Origin: Wyeomyia smithii
Taxonomy: Eukaryota > Arthropoda > Insecta > Diptera > Culicidae
Direction of reading: 5' to 3'
Assembly: GCF_029784165.1 (NCBI RefSeq)
Contig: NC_073694.1
Coordinates: 165,816,118-165,880,117 of the forward strand
Length of the DNA stretch: 64,000 bases
Shown: piece by piece, positions 46,370 through 57,426 of the stretch
Position numbering within the stretch: position 1 is the stretch's first letter
Layout of the letters: each line of letters opens with the position of its first letter
Notes under the pieces: model-generated
What the model was told of the DNA's origin: nothing
Database searches by the model: none
What the model saw: the letters and a program-made list of their open reading frames with translations, nothing else
Translations under genes and position numbers: made by a program

Positions 46370-46922
46370 TACCCATTTAGCAATGTTGGGTGTCGAAATG
46401 GCGTCTGGGGTTAAGCTGTTTCCCAGAGGTTAAAAGTCGCCATCCAATTGAAACCTATGCCTTTGCGATTGGGTTCGGTTGAGTATCATCCTATTTCTAA
46501 AAGTATCCATATGTGATGGTACTTGACTAGTGACAGCTGTTTTCCACAATAGATTTGAAAATTTTCGAAATTCGATTCCGAAAACACTCATATTAGGTAG
46601 TTTTACAGAAATCAATTTCGATTTCGAAATAGAGTCTAGGGTCGAATTCCGACCTCTAGGCATCCTTTCAAAGTTGGATATTTGGCACTGATGCTTCCGA
46701 TTATAAATTTTCCACCTCGACCTGCAGATCTTATTGTAATAGAATAATATATATTCTGGAATTTCGATTCCCAATTACAGATTTCAGACTTCAAGTTTCC
46801 GAGCTTAGAATTCAAATTTAATTTTAATTTTATTTGATTTTGGTTTTTAATTTTGTAGTTTCGATTTCTTCTGTGGAATCTATGGATTCTTAACCCTAGA
46901 AAGATAATTATATTTCGATGTA
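46370..46922. other. Intergenic; degenerate short-repeat tract
   Basis: From ~46555 to 46870 variants of AATTCGATTTC/GAAATCGA recur at short irregular intervals, giving a low-complexity tract. The minus-strand frames here (Arg/Asn/Lys-rich) reflect that. Confidence 0.4.
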
Positions 46923-48168
46923 CAGTGCTGTTTCGATTTAACATGGTCAAAAAACATCTTCCCGTGAATCCAACGAAACTGGGGATTTGGTGAAATGATA
47001 AAAATCACTATTTATGCTAGATTCCAATGCTTATTTATTTATTTGACATTCCTGTCATTATGACGGAAAGTTCCTCCAGTGCACTCGGTTTTTAGCTGCC
47101 GCTCTCCAATTTCTGGGACACCATGTACTCTTTGCCAGATTTAGCTCCACCTGGTCTACCCGTCTTGCCCGCTGGGCCCCTGGTCATCTTCTTCCTACCG
47201 GATTCGAGGCAAACACCATCTTCGCAGGGTAGTTGTCCGGCATTCTTGCAACATGCCCTGCCCAGCGTATCCGTCCAACTTTAGCCAAGATAGATAAACT
47301 CATCGACTACCTCGAACTCATCGCCGTCGATCGTAATGCTACTGCCTAGGCGTTGTCGATCGGCTTCGCTTTCGCCGGTTAGCATATACTTCGTTTTAGA
47401 CGTATTTATCTGCAACCCAATCTTCGCTGCTACCGCCGCAGTTGTTCTGCCGACAATGTCCATATCACCAGCAAAGTAAACGAATTGACTGGATTTGTTG
47501 AAAATCGTACCCCGCGTGTTGATGTCCGCTCGATTCATTACACCCTGTAGCGCAATGTTGACTAGCAGGCAGGAGAGACTATCACTTTGTCGAAGCCCCC
47601 TGCGGGATTCAAATCGACCCGACAATTCACCCGAAATCCGCACACAGCACTGCGTCCCATCCACTGCAGCCTTTATCAGTCTAATCAGCTTCCCCGGAAA
47701 GCCGTTTTCGTCCATGACCTTCCATAGCTCTTTTCGGTCGATAGTGTCATACGCGGCTTTAAAGTCGATGAATAGATGGTGCGTGGGGGTTCTGAATTCA
47801 CGGCATTTGTTGAGGATCTGCCGTATGGTAAAAATTTGGTACATCGTGACCGTCCTTTCACGAACCCGGCCTGATAACTTTCAACAAATCTGTGGGCTAG
47901 GGGTGAGAGGCGGCGGTGATCGCACGATAGTTCCCACAGTCCAATTTGTCGCCTTTCTTATAGATAGAGCAGAAAACACCAACCTTCCACTCCTTCGGAA
48001 GTTGTTCTGAGTCCCAAATTCTTGCAATCAGCCGGTGCAAACAGGTGGCCAGCTTCTCCGGGCCAATCTTAATAAGCTCCGCTCCGAGGCCATCTTTCCT
48101 CGAATCCACAGCATCGCTAGATTCACCGGAAAGGGTTTATTGACCGTGAAAAAATCGAAACGGCACTG
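46923..48168. mobile_element. pogo-like element interrupted by an RTE LINE
   Basis: CAGTGCTGTTTCGATTT (left) and the inverse CAGTGCCGTTTCGATTTTTT (right) are flanked by TA (46921-46922, 48169-48170). The outer ~110 bp on the left and ~60 bp on the right match the short copy at 26835-27054. The middle is a minus-strand LINE. Confidence 0.75.
47033..48112 (-). pseudogene. RTE-like LINE fragment inside the pogo-like element
   Basis: The minus strand encodes GLGAELIKIGPEKLATCL, WKVGVFCSIYKKGDKLDCGNYRAI, then IRQILNKCREFRTPTHHLFI followed by DFKAAYDTIDR, RRGLRQSDSLSCLLVNIALQ, FAGDMDIVGR, and VDEFIYLG. The catalytic FADD has become FAGD, and FLGLRQGDGLS is altered. The 3' end carries an (AAAT)n tail on the minus strand (the TTATTTATTTATTT run at 47030-47045). 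Both the active-site change and frameshifts make it inactive. Confidence 0.75.
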
Positions 48169-48321
48169 TAAAAGTGAAGCTTGAGTTTCAAAAAAAAAAT
48201 TAAATGCAAGTTTTCGTTTAAAAATCATTAATAATGGTGGTTATTACGGTGTTAACATATTGGTTAATAACAAATACCTGAATTTAGTTTTTAAAGAAAC
48301 GAGAACGAATTCGCAGCATTA

Positions 48322-48721
48322 GGGAACATCCATAAATGACGTAGCTTTTTTAGGTTTTTTTGACGCCCTCCTCCCCAATCGTCGCATTCCGTCACAAAGT
48401 CAGAACCCCCCTCTAGATAATTACGTAGCTTTATAACAACCCCCTCCCCCCACATGATATTTTTTTTTGCAAATTTCATTATCCAAAACATACCTTGAGT
48501 CATGAAAGAACAAGAAAAGACAAGGAAGTAATATAAATGACCCTAAACAGACAAAACAGTGATAAAAAAGAACAACTAGAAAAAATCCAAATTTTTTTCT
48601 TAGTTTCATGTTTGCTACGTAGCTTGGCTTGAACCTCCACCATCCATCTCGTCACATTTCGTCACAAAACTGCAAACCCCTCCCTCCCCCCTCAAATGCT
48701 ACGTCATTTATGAATGTTCCC
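48322..48721. mobile_element. Harbinger-like MITE (GGGAACATCCATAAATGACG ends)
   Basis: 400 bp with near-perfect inverted ends (GGGAACATCCATAAATGACG / GGGAACATTCATAAATGACG), flanked by TTA on both sides (48319-48321, 48722-48724). The C-rich interior resembles 22295-22902. Confidence 0.85.
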
Positions 48722-48724
48722 TTA

Positions 48725-49417
48725 GAAAAAAAAAGTGGTAATGTTACTTAGAGTGAGGAGTCAAACTGACGCCAACTAAATATAATATTTTCGATTTTTA
48801 GGATTCAAGACATAGAATTATGTATTTCCGATTTCGCTGTTTCCAATTTATGCAGATTCTTTACTGACGCATTTAACATTTATAGATAGCAACTTCTTCA
48901 GAAGTTTAGGTTTGCCTTCACTTCTCCCTACGGAGACTTCTCAAATCTTCTATCAAATCTCTCTTTAAGCCCTAACGATTACGTCGTCAGTACACAATCA
49001 TCTTAAGTGTGTGTTGTGTGGTTTAATGTGCATATCAAAGTAGTTGGCTGCAGAATGTATTTTCATTTGTCACTGATATCACTATATTGTGTCACTGTCA
49101 CATCCAGTCGTAATTTATGAAATCAATTCAACTCTAATTCCAGTTGCGTCCAATTCTCTATTTAATATGTACCTAATCAGGTAATGTTTAGCTAGCAGCA
49201 TCCGTGATGCTGCACAACCATTTATAACTGTAAAGTATACGCCTGTTGCATTAACTTGTTTCTATTCGTAAAGGAATAGTATTACTGCAATAAATTAGTT
49301 TTGTCACACAAAATATAAATACCGTTGCTGCCGGAAGGATCCCTTAAGCGTGCTTTTTACAGTTTTTTTTTTCGAACATAGTCTTGTAGTTCGGCTCGGA
49401 TAAATTAAAACTTTCGC
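48725..49417 (-). other. Downstream flank / probable 3' UTR of alpha-mannosidase II
   Basis: No repeat ends or coding motif. A clear minus-strand AATAAA was not found, so the transcript end is unknown. Confidence 0.4.
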
Positions 49418-49564
49418 TTACCGCCGAATGATGTAAGCTTTAACATCCATCGGACAAAGGCTGATGTCGTCAGAAGGTACTAAATCCTGCTTTTGGAGTA
49501 GCGTCAGCAGAGAGCTGTATATCTCCTGCCCGTCATCCAGATTTAACAATTTTTTTATGCTTAG
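49418..49564 (-). CDS. alpha-Man-II: alpha-mannosidase II last exon
   Basis: Starts after TTTCATTTTAG and encodes LSIKKLLNLDDGQEIYSSLL, TLLQKQDLVPSDDIS, and the family C-terminus LCPMDVKAYIIRR, then TAA (49418-49420). The bases at the stop (CGG|TAAGCG) also resemble a splice donor, but the ending agrees with the family. Confidence 0.85.
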   Translation of the reverse strand, partial: LSIKKLLNLDDGQEIYSSLLTLLQKQDLVPSDDISLCPMDVKAYIIRR

Positions 49565-52500
49565 CTAAAATGAAAATTGTCGTTTAGGAAGCCCTTAAGA
49601 ACCAGCAATCTTCTACTTACATTTCCCTCGCCGTTAGCTTCTGAGCCGCAGTCTTCGAAGTTCGTACGATGCACAATTAACCCAACGGCCGGCCGTTTCT
49701 CTTTACCGATGCGCACGTGTGGTAAACTTCTTACCGCAACCAGTTCCATTCCTCTTTCCAGCGGCTCATGGTTAACTCCGAAGCTTGGCAACAGTCCAGT
49801 CCATTCGTTCTCGTTGAATATCAACTTCTCTAACGGATGCAGCAGTGACCTCAGTTCGCTATGCGCGTTGGCTGTCAAATACCCGGCCGGATAGCCAGGA
49901 TCTAGTTTGGTGCACGACTCCCGACTTTCCAGCACCAATCGGAACAAGTGCAACACCGGAAGATTGTCCAGCACACCATGACCTAACCCGCGATCGTCGT
50001 CTTGTGAAAGCCGTCGGTCCTGCATAATTTCCATCTTGAAAAAAAAAAACAGAAAGTTATATTTCATCATATTAATCAACAGAACTAAACAATTACAAAC
50101 CTCTCCTGTTTTGAGTGACGCTCCCCCAAGGGGTTGTCCACTAAGAATTGTTAGTCGCAAGTTCTCGTCTTGGATAAACATTGACGAGGGAACTGGGTAG
50201 TAGTTAGCTTGCAGGGGCAGCTTATTAAACCGTTTACGTTTTATAATCTGCATCCCATTGAGATCAGTGTAAAAGTACTCGCCACTGTTAATGTTCGTCG
50301 ACAACCGCATGACTATTTCTGTATTCTCTCGTTCGCCAATATCGACCAGATTGCGTATCTCGATGGCGTCGCCACGCAAAATCGTCTGATGGACAGCAAA
50401 GGATAACCCGGTAGTGATACTGGCTTCCAAAGAACCTTTCACGATTAAAACTATGGAATCGCGTGGCCTCAATTCAACGGCAGGTCCGTCTGGATGGAAT
50501 AAATATGCACCACTTTTACCGGAACCAAATTTCATTCCATATTTGAAAAATGACAAATGCACTGGCACTGTGCCACTCTCGATAGATATTGACTTAAGCA
50601 AACCATTAGAGTTGAAGGAAGCTCCTGGGCCATCGCCTACCTTTAATGACGTTTCACGGGGATCACTAAATTCTTCGGCTTCCGGATAGCCGTTCAGATT
50701 GATCGAGAAAGGTGTGTGCGAAAGAATGCTCACTTTTGCGTAGGAAACGCCAGCACTTTCAGAAACACGATTGCATGATTTGATGGTGTACACCACTAAA
50801 CCTAGCGGAGGGACTGACGCCCGAAACAGTAATCGATACTTGGTGGTGGATGCCTGCGGATTACTGATTCCATCCGGTCGGGTCGTCCAAGACCATACCG
50901 GCGCAACCTGTGCCGTTACGGTCGACCCATCCCGTGCATCCTGCACGGTAACGAACGGTTTCCCTATGTACAACTCGATCAGTTCTTCCCGCTGGTGAGG
51001 CAGAGAGTTGTGAACAACCACGTGCTTGATCGGTAACTCATCTCCAATGATAATGGTCGGTCGGAAGGTGTCGCCACCGTCGACGGTTCGCGAATCGTCA
51101 ATGCTCAGATAGCTGAACTTTGGGTCCGCCTGGTAGACCGATGGTTTGGTTAGCAGTCTGTTGGAGGGAATGCAAATCATTAACATGTTGAAAATTGTGG
51201 AATCAGGGGCGGACGCAGACAACTTTTGTTACTGCAGACCACGAAATGTTGCAAATAATAAACTCGAAATCAATCATAAGTTATGATTTACAGATAGATA
51301 GTTTGCTTAGTCTATATTTTTTTGTTTTGAAGTTTTTTGTCGTATAATAATCTGATTCTTCGTGTCGTTCTGATGGCTTCTGAAAACATTTCGATAATCG
51401 AGTTGGTTAGCTATATACAAATTTCTGATTTTTATATATCAGCTAAATAGTCAGTCTTTCTGAGCAAAGCGTGATTTTTACTGATCAAACTGTTTGTTAG
51501 TTGCCCACTTACATCACGTTTTTCTATTTTCTGCGCATCAAAATATCTGGTAATCTTTTTGATTGATTTTACCTAGTGGGATAATGAAAATATACGGAAT
51601 TGTACATAAGAGGCCCACACATTTCCTCTGAAGGTTTAAATTTAATGTTCCGAAGCTATTTGAACCATAGTGGATTGCAAAAAGCGACGACGACACCTGA
51701 AAAGCTTAACTTACTCTGGTCATCTGATCGAATAAGTGTACTATAGGTTTCTTAAGAAGGGCTACTTTTCCGGACCGAATATAAAACACGTCCGACTCTT
51801 CGTAGCGGTAACGGTACTGGCATACTTTACAAAGCAAGTTAAACATGTGTTGGTTGCAAGGATATGTAAATCATTAGGTATGCTCAAAATATAACAAACA
51901 TACTCTAAGTAAGTAGTACTCACCTGTAAACAGCCTGTTGCGACACAAACTTGCACTCCTCGATCGCCCTCGCCATCCGCTCGGCATAGTCTTTCATCAC
52001 GTGATTTTGGGCCGTGCCGGTGATTCCGTCGTGGTGCTGAAATAGCGACAATTGCTGTCGTGCATACTCAAGCCTTCGATCGAAATCCACTTCACTGTCC
52101 CAGCTGTGCCATGAATGCAACAGCTCCGCCGTGCGGATATAGTTAAGCAGGATGCGATCCTGTCTTTTGTGGTATGGCCGTGACGTGTAGTAGCCACTCC
52201 AATAGTCCTCGTTTACATCGGCGTATGTGAAAAAATCTCCACTCAACGACGGAAACTTCTCCGGCTCCATGCTCGACCGAACTGCGTCAAAATACTCCTG
52301 CAACGTGGCAAATCTTGCTTCCACGTTTAACGACGGCTCGTTATTCATGTAATCAAACAGTTTCTCATAGTTAACTCGCTGCTCCTCCCACTCTGTACTG
52401 TGCGTGTAGCGAAAATCATCACCCAATGGAATGAGAACGTTTCGCGTCCGATAAAGTATTGATTTCTTTCGCCACTGGTCCAAGATCAATTCCGCTTTTT

Positions 52501-53852
52501 TGGCAACGTTATCATCGGTAATTCTCTGTGGAGCCACCCGCCAGGGACACGAAACTCCAAAATTTGGTAACCGTTTGAAGTCAAACTGACAGCAAATCTT
52601 CGGATCTGGGCCACAAGTATGCGGGATATCGTACGAATAGAATGGCATCATATGCGTCAGGAGATCCGTTTCACCACGAGTATCCCAAAGCTGGCGCCAA
52701 CGGAATTCCAACTGTTGCTTCAGTGCCAAATTCTTCTTCACAATGTAATGCGTCCTCTGAACCAACAAATTATCGAAACCGGAATTTTTCAGAACAAATG
52801 GTATCGTAGCCGATTCGCCAAATGGATCGATGGTCCATGCCGAAGTTGGAGTCACGTTCAGTCTAGTTTTCAACCAAGTTTGCCCTTCAGTTAACTGTAA
52901 AAGCACAGAGTACCAATGTGAATTTGCTTCATCCGGCATAACCCAACCTCCAGTCACAAACTCCAACTGTCGATTTTTTAATAACCTAAAAAAAGAACCG
53001 GATTAATAGGGCAATTTCAATAACAAAATACCCTCAACTACTTTTTCACGATATCCTTGTTTTGTGGTGCTAAATTGTCATACCACTTGGCAAAATAGCT
53101 TATTTCAGCCCAGATAAACTTCATGCCAGGATTTTCCTCCAGGTGACGCAACATATTGGTAAAAATCAACTTGGTTTGCGTGTCGTAATACTCATCAAAG
53201 GTATGTATCCAACCCGGATCGTTATGCGAGTGCGGTACTACAAACACTTTTAGCCGTTGGTGCTGATTCCAGTGTTTTTCATTATACATTATTCGCCAAC
53301 CCTGCTTCCAGGGACCACCGTCGATGTTATCGAACGGAACCGTCTCATAGAAATCTAGCATTTGGATGTCAGGCTGTGGCAATATATCGGTTCGGAGCGC
53401 ACAGCTGCCACCAGTGTCCCGATTGGCGCTGATCACCGAATCTTTTAACATTTCCCGATTACCTAAATGAGGTGCAGCCACGGCTGGTACTTTATCGAGT
53501 CGGGATTCGTCTCCATACTCATCCCCGTCGTTCCGCGGCTCTTTGCCATCAACGCCGTTGGTTTGAATACTCTCAAATTGTTGTTTCATTGCACCAAACT
53601 CTCGCCGGTGTTTGTTCAAGCCCGTTTCCAATTGTTTGATTTTGTCCTCCAATAGTAGTAAATCATTGTTCTGAAACAAAAAACAGCAATAAATGGAAAA
53701 TCACTCATTGGTGACATTTTTTACCGGGTTAACCTCGTACTTACCGGTTTTTCGCTTGGAATTGCTTGGTTTAAAATTATGTAGAGCAGTAAAAAAATAA
53801 AAAGTGACACAGCGGATAGGATGAACACGAACTTTCTTCGAATGCGAACCAT
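49418..53852 (-). CDS. alpha-Man-II: Golgi alpha-mannosidase II (GH38), complete
   Basis: Six coding exons on the minus strand: 53852-53745, 53670-53042, 52985-51924, 51157-50101, 50034-49621, 49564-49418. All introns are GT-AG with compatible phases; together they encode 3417 nt, 1138 residues, close to the ~1108 of the Drosophila enzyme. The enzyme trims mannose from GlcNAcMan5GlcNAc2 in the medial Golgi. Seen: a short basic N-terminus and one membrane span (FVFILSAVSLFIFLLLYIIL), then a coiled-coil-like stem. VVPHSHNDPGW follows (zinc His/Asp at ~185 and ~187), then AWTIDPFGES (nucleophile Asp at ~299) and FQHHDGITGT (zinc His at ~564). The C-terminal domain includes NSGEYFYTDLNGMQ, LPLQANYYPVPS and CPMDVKAYIIRR. 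The Drosophila GHS after the nucleophile block is GES here. The 5' half of this gene is duplicated in inverse at 60279-61081. IIa versus IIb was not resolved. Confidence 0.95.
49621..50034 (-). CDS. alpha-Man-II: alpha-mannosidase II exon 5
   Basis: Phase 0 at both ends. It encodes MEIMQDRRLSQDDDRGLGHG, VLDNLPVLHLFRLVLES, PLERGMELVAVRSLPHVR and GLIVHRTNFEDCG up to GEGN. The methionine at its start is internal, not a translation start. Reading through the two flanking introns gives a misleading single 553-codon frame. Confidence 0.9.
50101..51157 (-). CDS. alpha-Man-II: alpha-mannosidase II exon 4
   Basis: The acceptor CCTCCAACAG joins the preceding exon through an Arg codon, giving VYRLLTKPSV. 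It encodes the beta-sandwich middle of the enzyme: IDDSRTV, FRPTIIIGDELPIKHVVVHN, VYTIKSCN, then VDIGERENTEIVMRLSTNIN and LPLQANYYPVPS. The donor GAG|GTTTGT is in phase 0. Confidence 0.92.
51158..51923 (-). other. alpha-mannosidase II intron 3 with a hAT-like end
   Basis: CAGGGGCGGACGCAG at 51205-51219 copies the first ten bases of the hAT terminus at 36741, but no matching right end is visible, so it is a fragment or chance match. An open stretch at 51718-51812 does not fit the splice phase. Confidence 0.45.
51924..52985 (-). CDS. alpha-Man-II: alpha-mannosidase II exon 3 (catalytic core)
   Basis: Encodes EFVTGGWVMPDEANSHW, TSAWTIDPFGESATIPFVLK (nucleophile Asp), GFDNLLVQRTHYIVKK, the Cys-rich HTCGPDPKICCQFDFKR, RTRNVLIPLGDDFRY, SGDFFTYADVNEDYWSGYYT and LFQHHDGITGT. 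Starts after TTTTTTTAG and ends at AG|GTGAGT. Confidence 0.94.
53042..53670 (-). CDS. alpha-Man-II: alpha-mannosidase II exon 2 (stem, start of catalytic domain)
   Basis: Encodes the luminal stem (LLLLEDKIKQLETGLNKHRR, acidic linker GDEYGDES), then CALRTDILPQPDIQMLDFYE and KVFVVPHSHNDPGWIHTFDE. The inverted duplication begins inside this exon, at 53079, so 592 of its 629 bases are duplicated. Confidence 0.93.
53745..53852 (-). CDS. alpha-Man-II: alpha-mannosidase II exon 1 (signal anchor)
   Basis: MVRIRRKF then a hydrophobic span of about 20 residues: a type II membrane anchor with basic residues on the cytosolic side, as in Golgi glycosidases. Start chosen because it is the only Met upstream of the anchor; donor CCG|GTAAGTA. 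Confidence 0.9.
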
Positions 53853-55030
53853 TTTTTGATTATTAGTTAATTTCGTAACAGAATCTTATCGAATTCAGTG
53901 CAGATAAAGCTGTGCAAATATTTACTCGTCAGTTTTGGATCTGTTCAACAGCACTCTTCACTGCGGTGCGGCTTATCAAGTCCAACTTGAAATCTCATAT
54001 CTCGCTATTGACGCAATAGAAATTCTAATTTTTCGGCTACCCAACATTCACTATTTACCAGAGAAAATTTTTAAAGCGTTATTTTGGGCTTGTTTTCTTT
54101 CTTTCTTTTACTTGGTCACATAATCTAACTAGTTGAACGGCATTATTAGCCAGTGTGATTTGCGGATTCAATGTGATTTATATATTTTTATATAAAAACT
54201 CCAGCGGAAGGAAACGGTTTGTTGTGGCGGTCGTGAAAGAAAAATCGTTTCGTTTACAATTTTTTGCAATCCTCTCCTGCACTTCGCTTTTCGCTTCTGT
54301 TTACCGAAACGTCAACCAGGGTTATATTCAGGCTTTGAACTGCGTATGCATTTTTTTTATATCAGCTCAAAAGGGTAAAGTGTACGTTTTGGGCAGCCAA
54401 TTACAGCGCTGAACCACTCGTTGAAGGGTAATGATAATGTCCACGTGGACCCGATATTTAATAAAAATGGAAATCTGCTAAATAAAATATTGATTTCTTT
54501 TTTAATCGTTTCCCGAAACAAAATTTACGATGTATTTTGCGGTGAGAACAGTAAACGGACAATGTTTTTTATTGTAACCATAAAAAACACGGTATTTCTA
54601 CTGTAAGCTTGCAAACAATTGTTGTCATTACCATGTTTTAACAACGTTTTTTGTTGTTGAATCTACCACCGACAATAATTTTACCATGAACAACATTGTC
54701 AGTTACTTCTAAATGTATGGGAAAAATGCCTGAAAAAATGCTGTTAAGATACATAACGACCCCCCTTTTTGAAGTAGAATACTTCTCTCAGGAAGTTCGG
54801 CTACATAGGGATGTGAAATGAAAATCTAAAACCGAAAAAAGTGAAAAATATATCCAATTTCAAATGCTAATAAATCGGTCAGTATTCGATGGATTTCCTT
54901 CGTTCTTGCAGCAAAAGATTGGAAAATCTTCTAAGATTCTTCCCAAAATAAGATAATTGTAATTTTATTATTCACACTATTGTACTATTGAAAATAGTCA
55001 AGCCTTGTCAAAACGAAAAATTCGACCTCT

Positions 55031-55120
55031 GATTGGTCGTTATATGCTTGCTTCCCAAGCACGGTCGACAGGATCATATACCTTGCAATTGAAAACATGC
55101 TATTAGGCCTATATAAGAGC
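55031..55120 (+). promoter_or_regulatory. Promoter-like module (CCAAT-type box and TATA box)
   Basis: GATTGGTCG (inverted CCAAT) at 55031 and CTATATAAG at 55109-55117, about 78 bp apart, inside a ~350-bp repeat (54776-55130). A diverged copy at 61681-62030 keeps both elements at the same distance. Direction and activity are inference. Confidence 0.45.
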
Positions 55121-55155
55121 CTGTTTCAGCCGGAGCCGCTCATAATAGTTCTAGA

Positions 55156-55347
55156 CAGTGACAACAGCAGTCGTCCTTCCTTAGCAGCAGCACTAGCTCT
55201 GTGGTTGGTCACCACGTCTCAGGAGCAGCGCGGTTTTTCTCAGCGTGTGTACAGCGACAACAGCAGTCGTCCTTCCTTAGCAGCAGCACTAGCCCTGTGG
55301 TTGGTCACCACGTCTCAGGAGCAGCGCGGTTTTTCTCAGCGTGTGTC
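55156..55347 (+). repeat. 96-bp tandem duplication
   Basis: Two copies of a 96-bp unit (starting CAG(T/C)GACAACAGCAGTCGTC) with two or three substitutions. Because 96 is a multiple of 3 it makes a repeated 32-residue frame, which I do not consider a gene. Confidence 0.9.
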
Positions 55348-55357
55348 GCCAGACACC

Positions 55358-55860
55358 CATTATTCCCCCCGTGTTGGGGCAGCATGAAGATTGCCATCAG
55401 GAAATCCAATTTTGGAAATCAAAATGCCTTTTTGAAGGCAAATAAACAAGTCATTGAAAGTTAATCATTTTTGTCAACGCAAGCAAGCATTCTGTGTTGC
55501 ATCCTAGCAATTTAAATTTGTCGCACCCGTCTAATTTACTGAATGTGAAATAGCTTCCACAGTGCATGTTGTCTGTGTATCTTAATTCCCCCAATGTTAG
55601 GGCAGCTCAAAGGTTGTAATTAGCAACCGATTTTGAACCGCAACATGCTTTTTTCAAGGCAAATAAAAAAATAATTGAAGGTTAATAGTTTTCTGGCATC
55701 AACACAAGCAGACATTCTGTGCGGGATGCAATCAAATTCTGTTCTAGTTGTCTAATTTTTACTTTATCTAGTAAACTCCCCACTGTAGGGGCAGCGCAAA
55801 CGCTGCGATCAGCATAACCGACATTGAATAATAAACTGCCCTGTTAGTACGCATTCACAT
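55358..55860 (+). repeat. Degenerate ~220-bp units with hairpins
   Basis: Three successive units start with CCCC..TGTTGGGGCAGC-like boxes (55366-55382, 55590-55604, 55779-55793). The first two contain a hairpin (GCCTT-TTTG-AAGGC at 55426-55439; GCTTT-TTTC-AAGGC at 55647-55660) followed by AAATAA and GTTAAT. Confidence 0.6.
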
Positions 55861-56351
55861 AAGCAGTTAGTTCGACTATGCAGAGCTAATATGAAGTCGA
55901 TTCAATCAATCAGCATAAACAGAATATCGTCGTCTCCCAGCTGCCAAGTTGCAACATGATGCAACACGCAACAGCGAGCAAACGAAATCGCTTGATGTTA
56001 CAAACCGCAATAAGATACGGGTTAAACCCGTTGCGTGTGTGAGAGCATCATCGGTGTTTATTCGCTGGATACACTATCTACTGTCTACTGAACGCAATAA
56101 TCTGCTTACATGCGACATGGGGACGGGAACATTTTCTTCAACCAAGCTGCACAACACGACACAAAACATGTTATTTTGTTGCTTCAATGAGAGTGCTATC
56201 GGTCCGGCTCGACAGAATCTTCACAAGAAATCATTTTTGTGCATCCGTGCTACGAAACTGAGTAGCTCATAGTAGTTCTAAACAGCGACGACAGCAGTCC
56301 TCCCTTAGCAGCAGCGGGAGCGAGCAGTGGGCACCATCGATAGCGGATAGC

Positions 56352-56539
56352 GGCCACAACTGTGGCATGGCTGCGAATAAGCGTAGCAGTCTCAGCGGAT
56401 CTCACCATCGATAGCAGCAGGGCCAGCAGATGCAGGTACAGCGGATACCAATGGCGGCCACAACTGTGGCATGGATACGGATAGCGTTACAGTTGCTCAG
56501 CAGTTGGGCCAGCGTATAGCGGCCACAACTGTGGCATGG
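56352..56539. repeat. Three copies of GGCCACAACTGTGGCATGG
   Basis: Identical 19-mers at 56352-56370, 56456-56474 and 56521-56539, each a 6-bp stem with a 2-nt loop. The inverted and tandem copies of this region give nine in all around the axis. Confidence 0.9.
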
Positions 56540-56704
56540 CTATGCATGGCGTAGCTGTTGCAGCGGGTATATCAGCATCGATAGTAGCAGGGTCAGCTGA
56601 TGCAACGACACTCCCTTCACTAAAATGCTGTTTCAGTGTGGTAGCGGGAAGCATCAGCAGCAGGCTTGCATGAAGTGAATACATCAGCCAGCAACTTTCT
56701 CTAA

Positions 56705-56850
56705 GGCCTCTGCCATAGTAGACGCGAAAAGCGGCGCGAACCGATTCGCTCGGCCGTAGGTTGATGTACAGCTCTACTGATGGCTGTACATTAACCTACA
56801 GCTGAGCGAATCGATTCGCGTCGCTTTTCGCGTCTATTATGGCAGAGGCC
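56705..56850. mobile_element. Palindromic MITE at axis, copy 1 (GGCCTCTGCCATA ends)
   Basis: 146 bp, an almost complete hairpin: GGCCTCTGCCATAGTAGACG at one end and the inverse (GGCCTCTGCCATAATAGACG) at the other, pairing down to a small loop at CTACTGATGG. No coding capacity. Confidence 0.85.
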
Positions 56851-57280
56851 TTAGAGAAAGTTGCTGGCTGATGTATTCACTTCATGCAAGCCTGCTGCTG
56901 ATGCTTCCCGCTACCACACTGAAACAGCATTTTAGTGAAGGGAGTGTCGTTGCATCAGCTGACCCTGCTACTATCGATGCTGATATACCCGCTGCAACAG
57001 CTACGCCATGCATAGCCATGCCACAGTTGTGGCCGCTATACGCTGGCCCAACTGCTGAGCAACTGTAACGCTATCCGTATCCATGCCACAGTTGTGGCCG
57101 CCATTGGTATCCGCTGTACCTGCATCTGCTGGCCCTGCTGCTATCGATGGTGAGATCCGCTGAGACTGCTACGCTTATTCGCAGCCATGCCACAGTTGTG
57201 GCCGCTATCCGCTATCGATGGTGCCCACTGCTCGCTCCCGCTGCTGCTAAGGGAGGACTGCTGCCAGCAACTTTCTCTAA

Positions 57281-57426
57281 GGCCTCTGCCATAGTAGACG
57301 CGAAAAGCGGCGCGAACCGATTCGCTCGGCCGTAGGTTGATGTACAGCTCTACTGATGGCTGTACATTAACCTACAGCTGAGCGAATCGATTCGCGTCGC
57401 TTTTCGCGTCTATTATGGCAGAGGCC
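57281..57426. mobile_element. Palindromic MITE at axis, copy 2
   Basis: Identical to copy 1 by eye; part of the 576-bp tandem duplication. Confidence 0.85.

Larger units (their letters stand above)
53079..56704. repeat. Left arm of 3.6-kb inverted duplication
   Basis: Every landmark at position p has its complement at 114131-p: 53467/60664, 53935/60196, 54155/59976, 55097/59034, 55949/58182, 56487/57644. The arms therefore match without net indels over 3.6 kb, with only rare substitutions seen (for example near 54891/59240, and one Leu/Val change near 56220/57911). Confidence 0.97.

Noticed and set aside
49561..51222. Single 553-codon open frame on the minus strand
   Set aside because: It reads through two short introns of alpha-mannosidase II (GT-AG borders at 50101/50034 and 49621/49564) and starts in a third; the inserted Phe/Leu-rich residues have no place in the family.
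51718..51812. Possible extra exon of alpha-mannosidase II (frame CQYRYRYEESDVFYI.. followed by a GTAAGTT donor)
   Set aside because: The preceding exon leaves two bases, which puts this stretch in another frame with an early stop; direct splicing 51924 to 51157 restores the family sequence VYRLLTKPSV.
55430..55445. Histone 3' stem-loop
   Set aside because: Stem is 5 bp with TTTG loop and lacks the fixed GGC..GCC stem and ACCA flank; no histone reading frame is nearby.
55097..55464. Small protein with two 32-residue repeats
   Set aside because: The repeat is a 96-bp DNA duplication that happens to be a multiple of three; a second frame also stays open, and no start context or motif supports coding.
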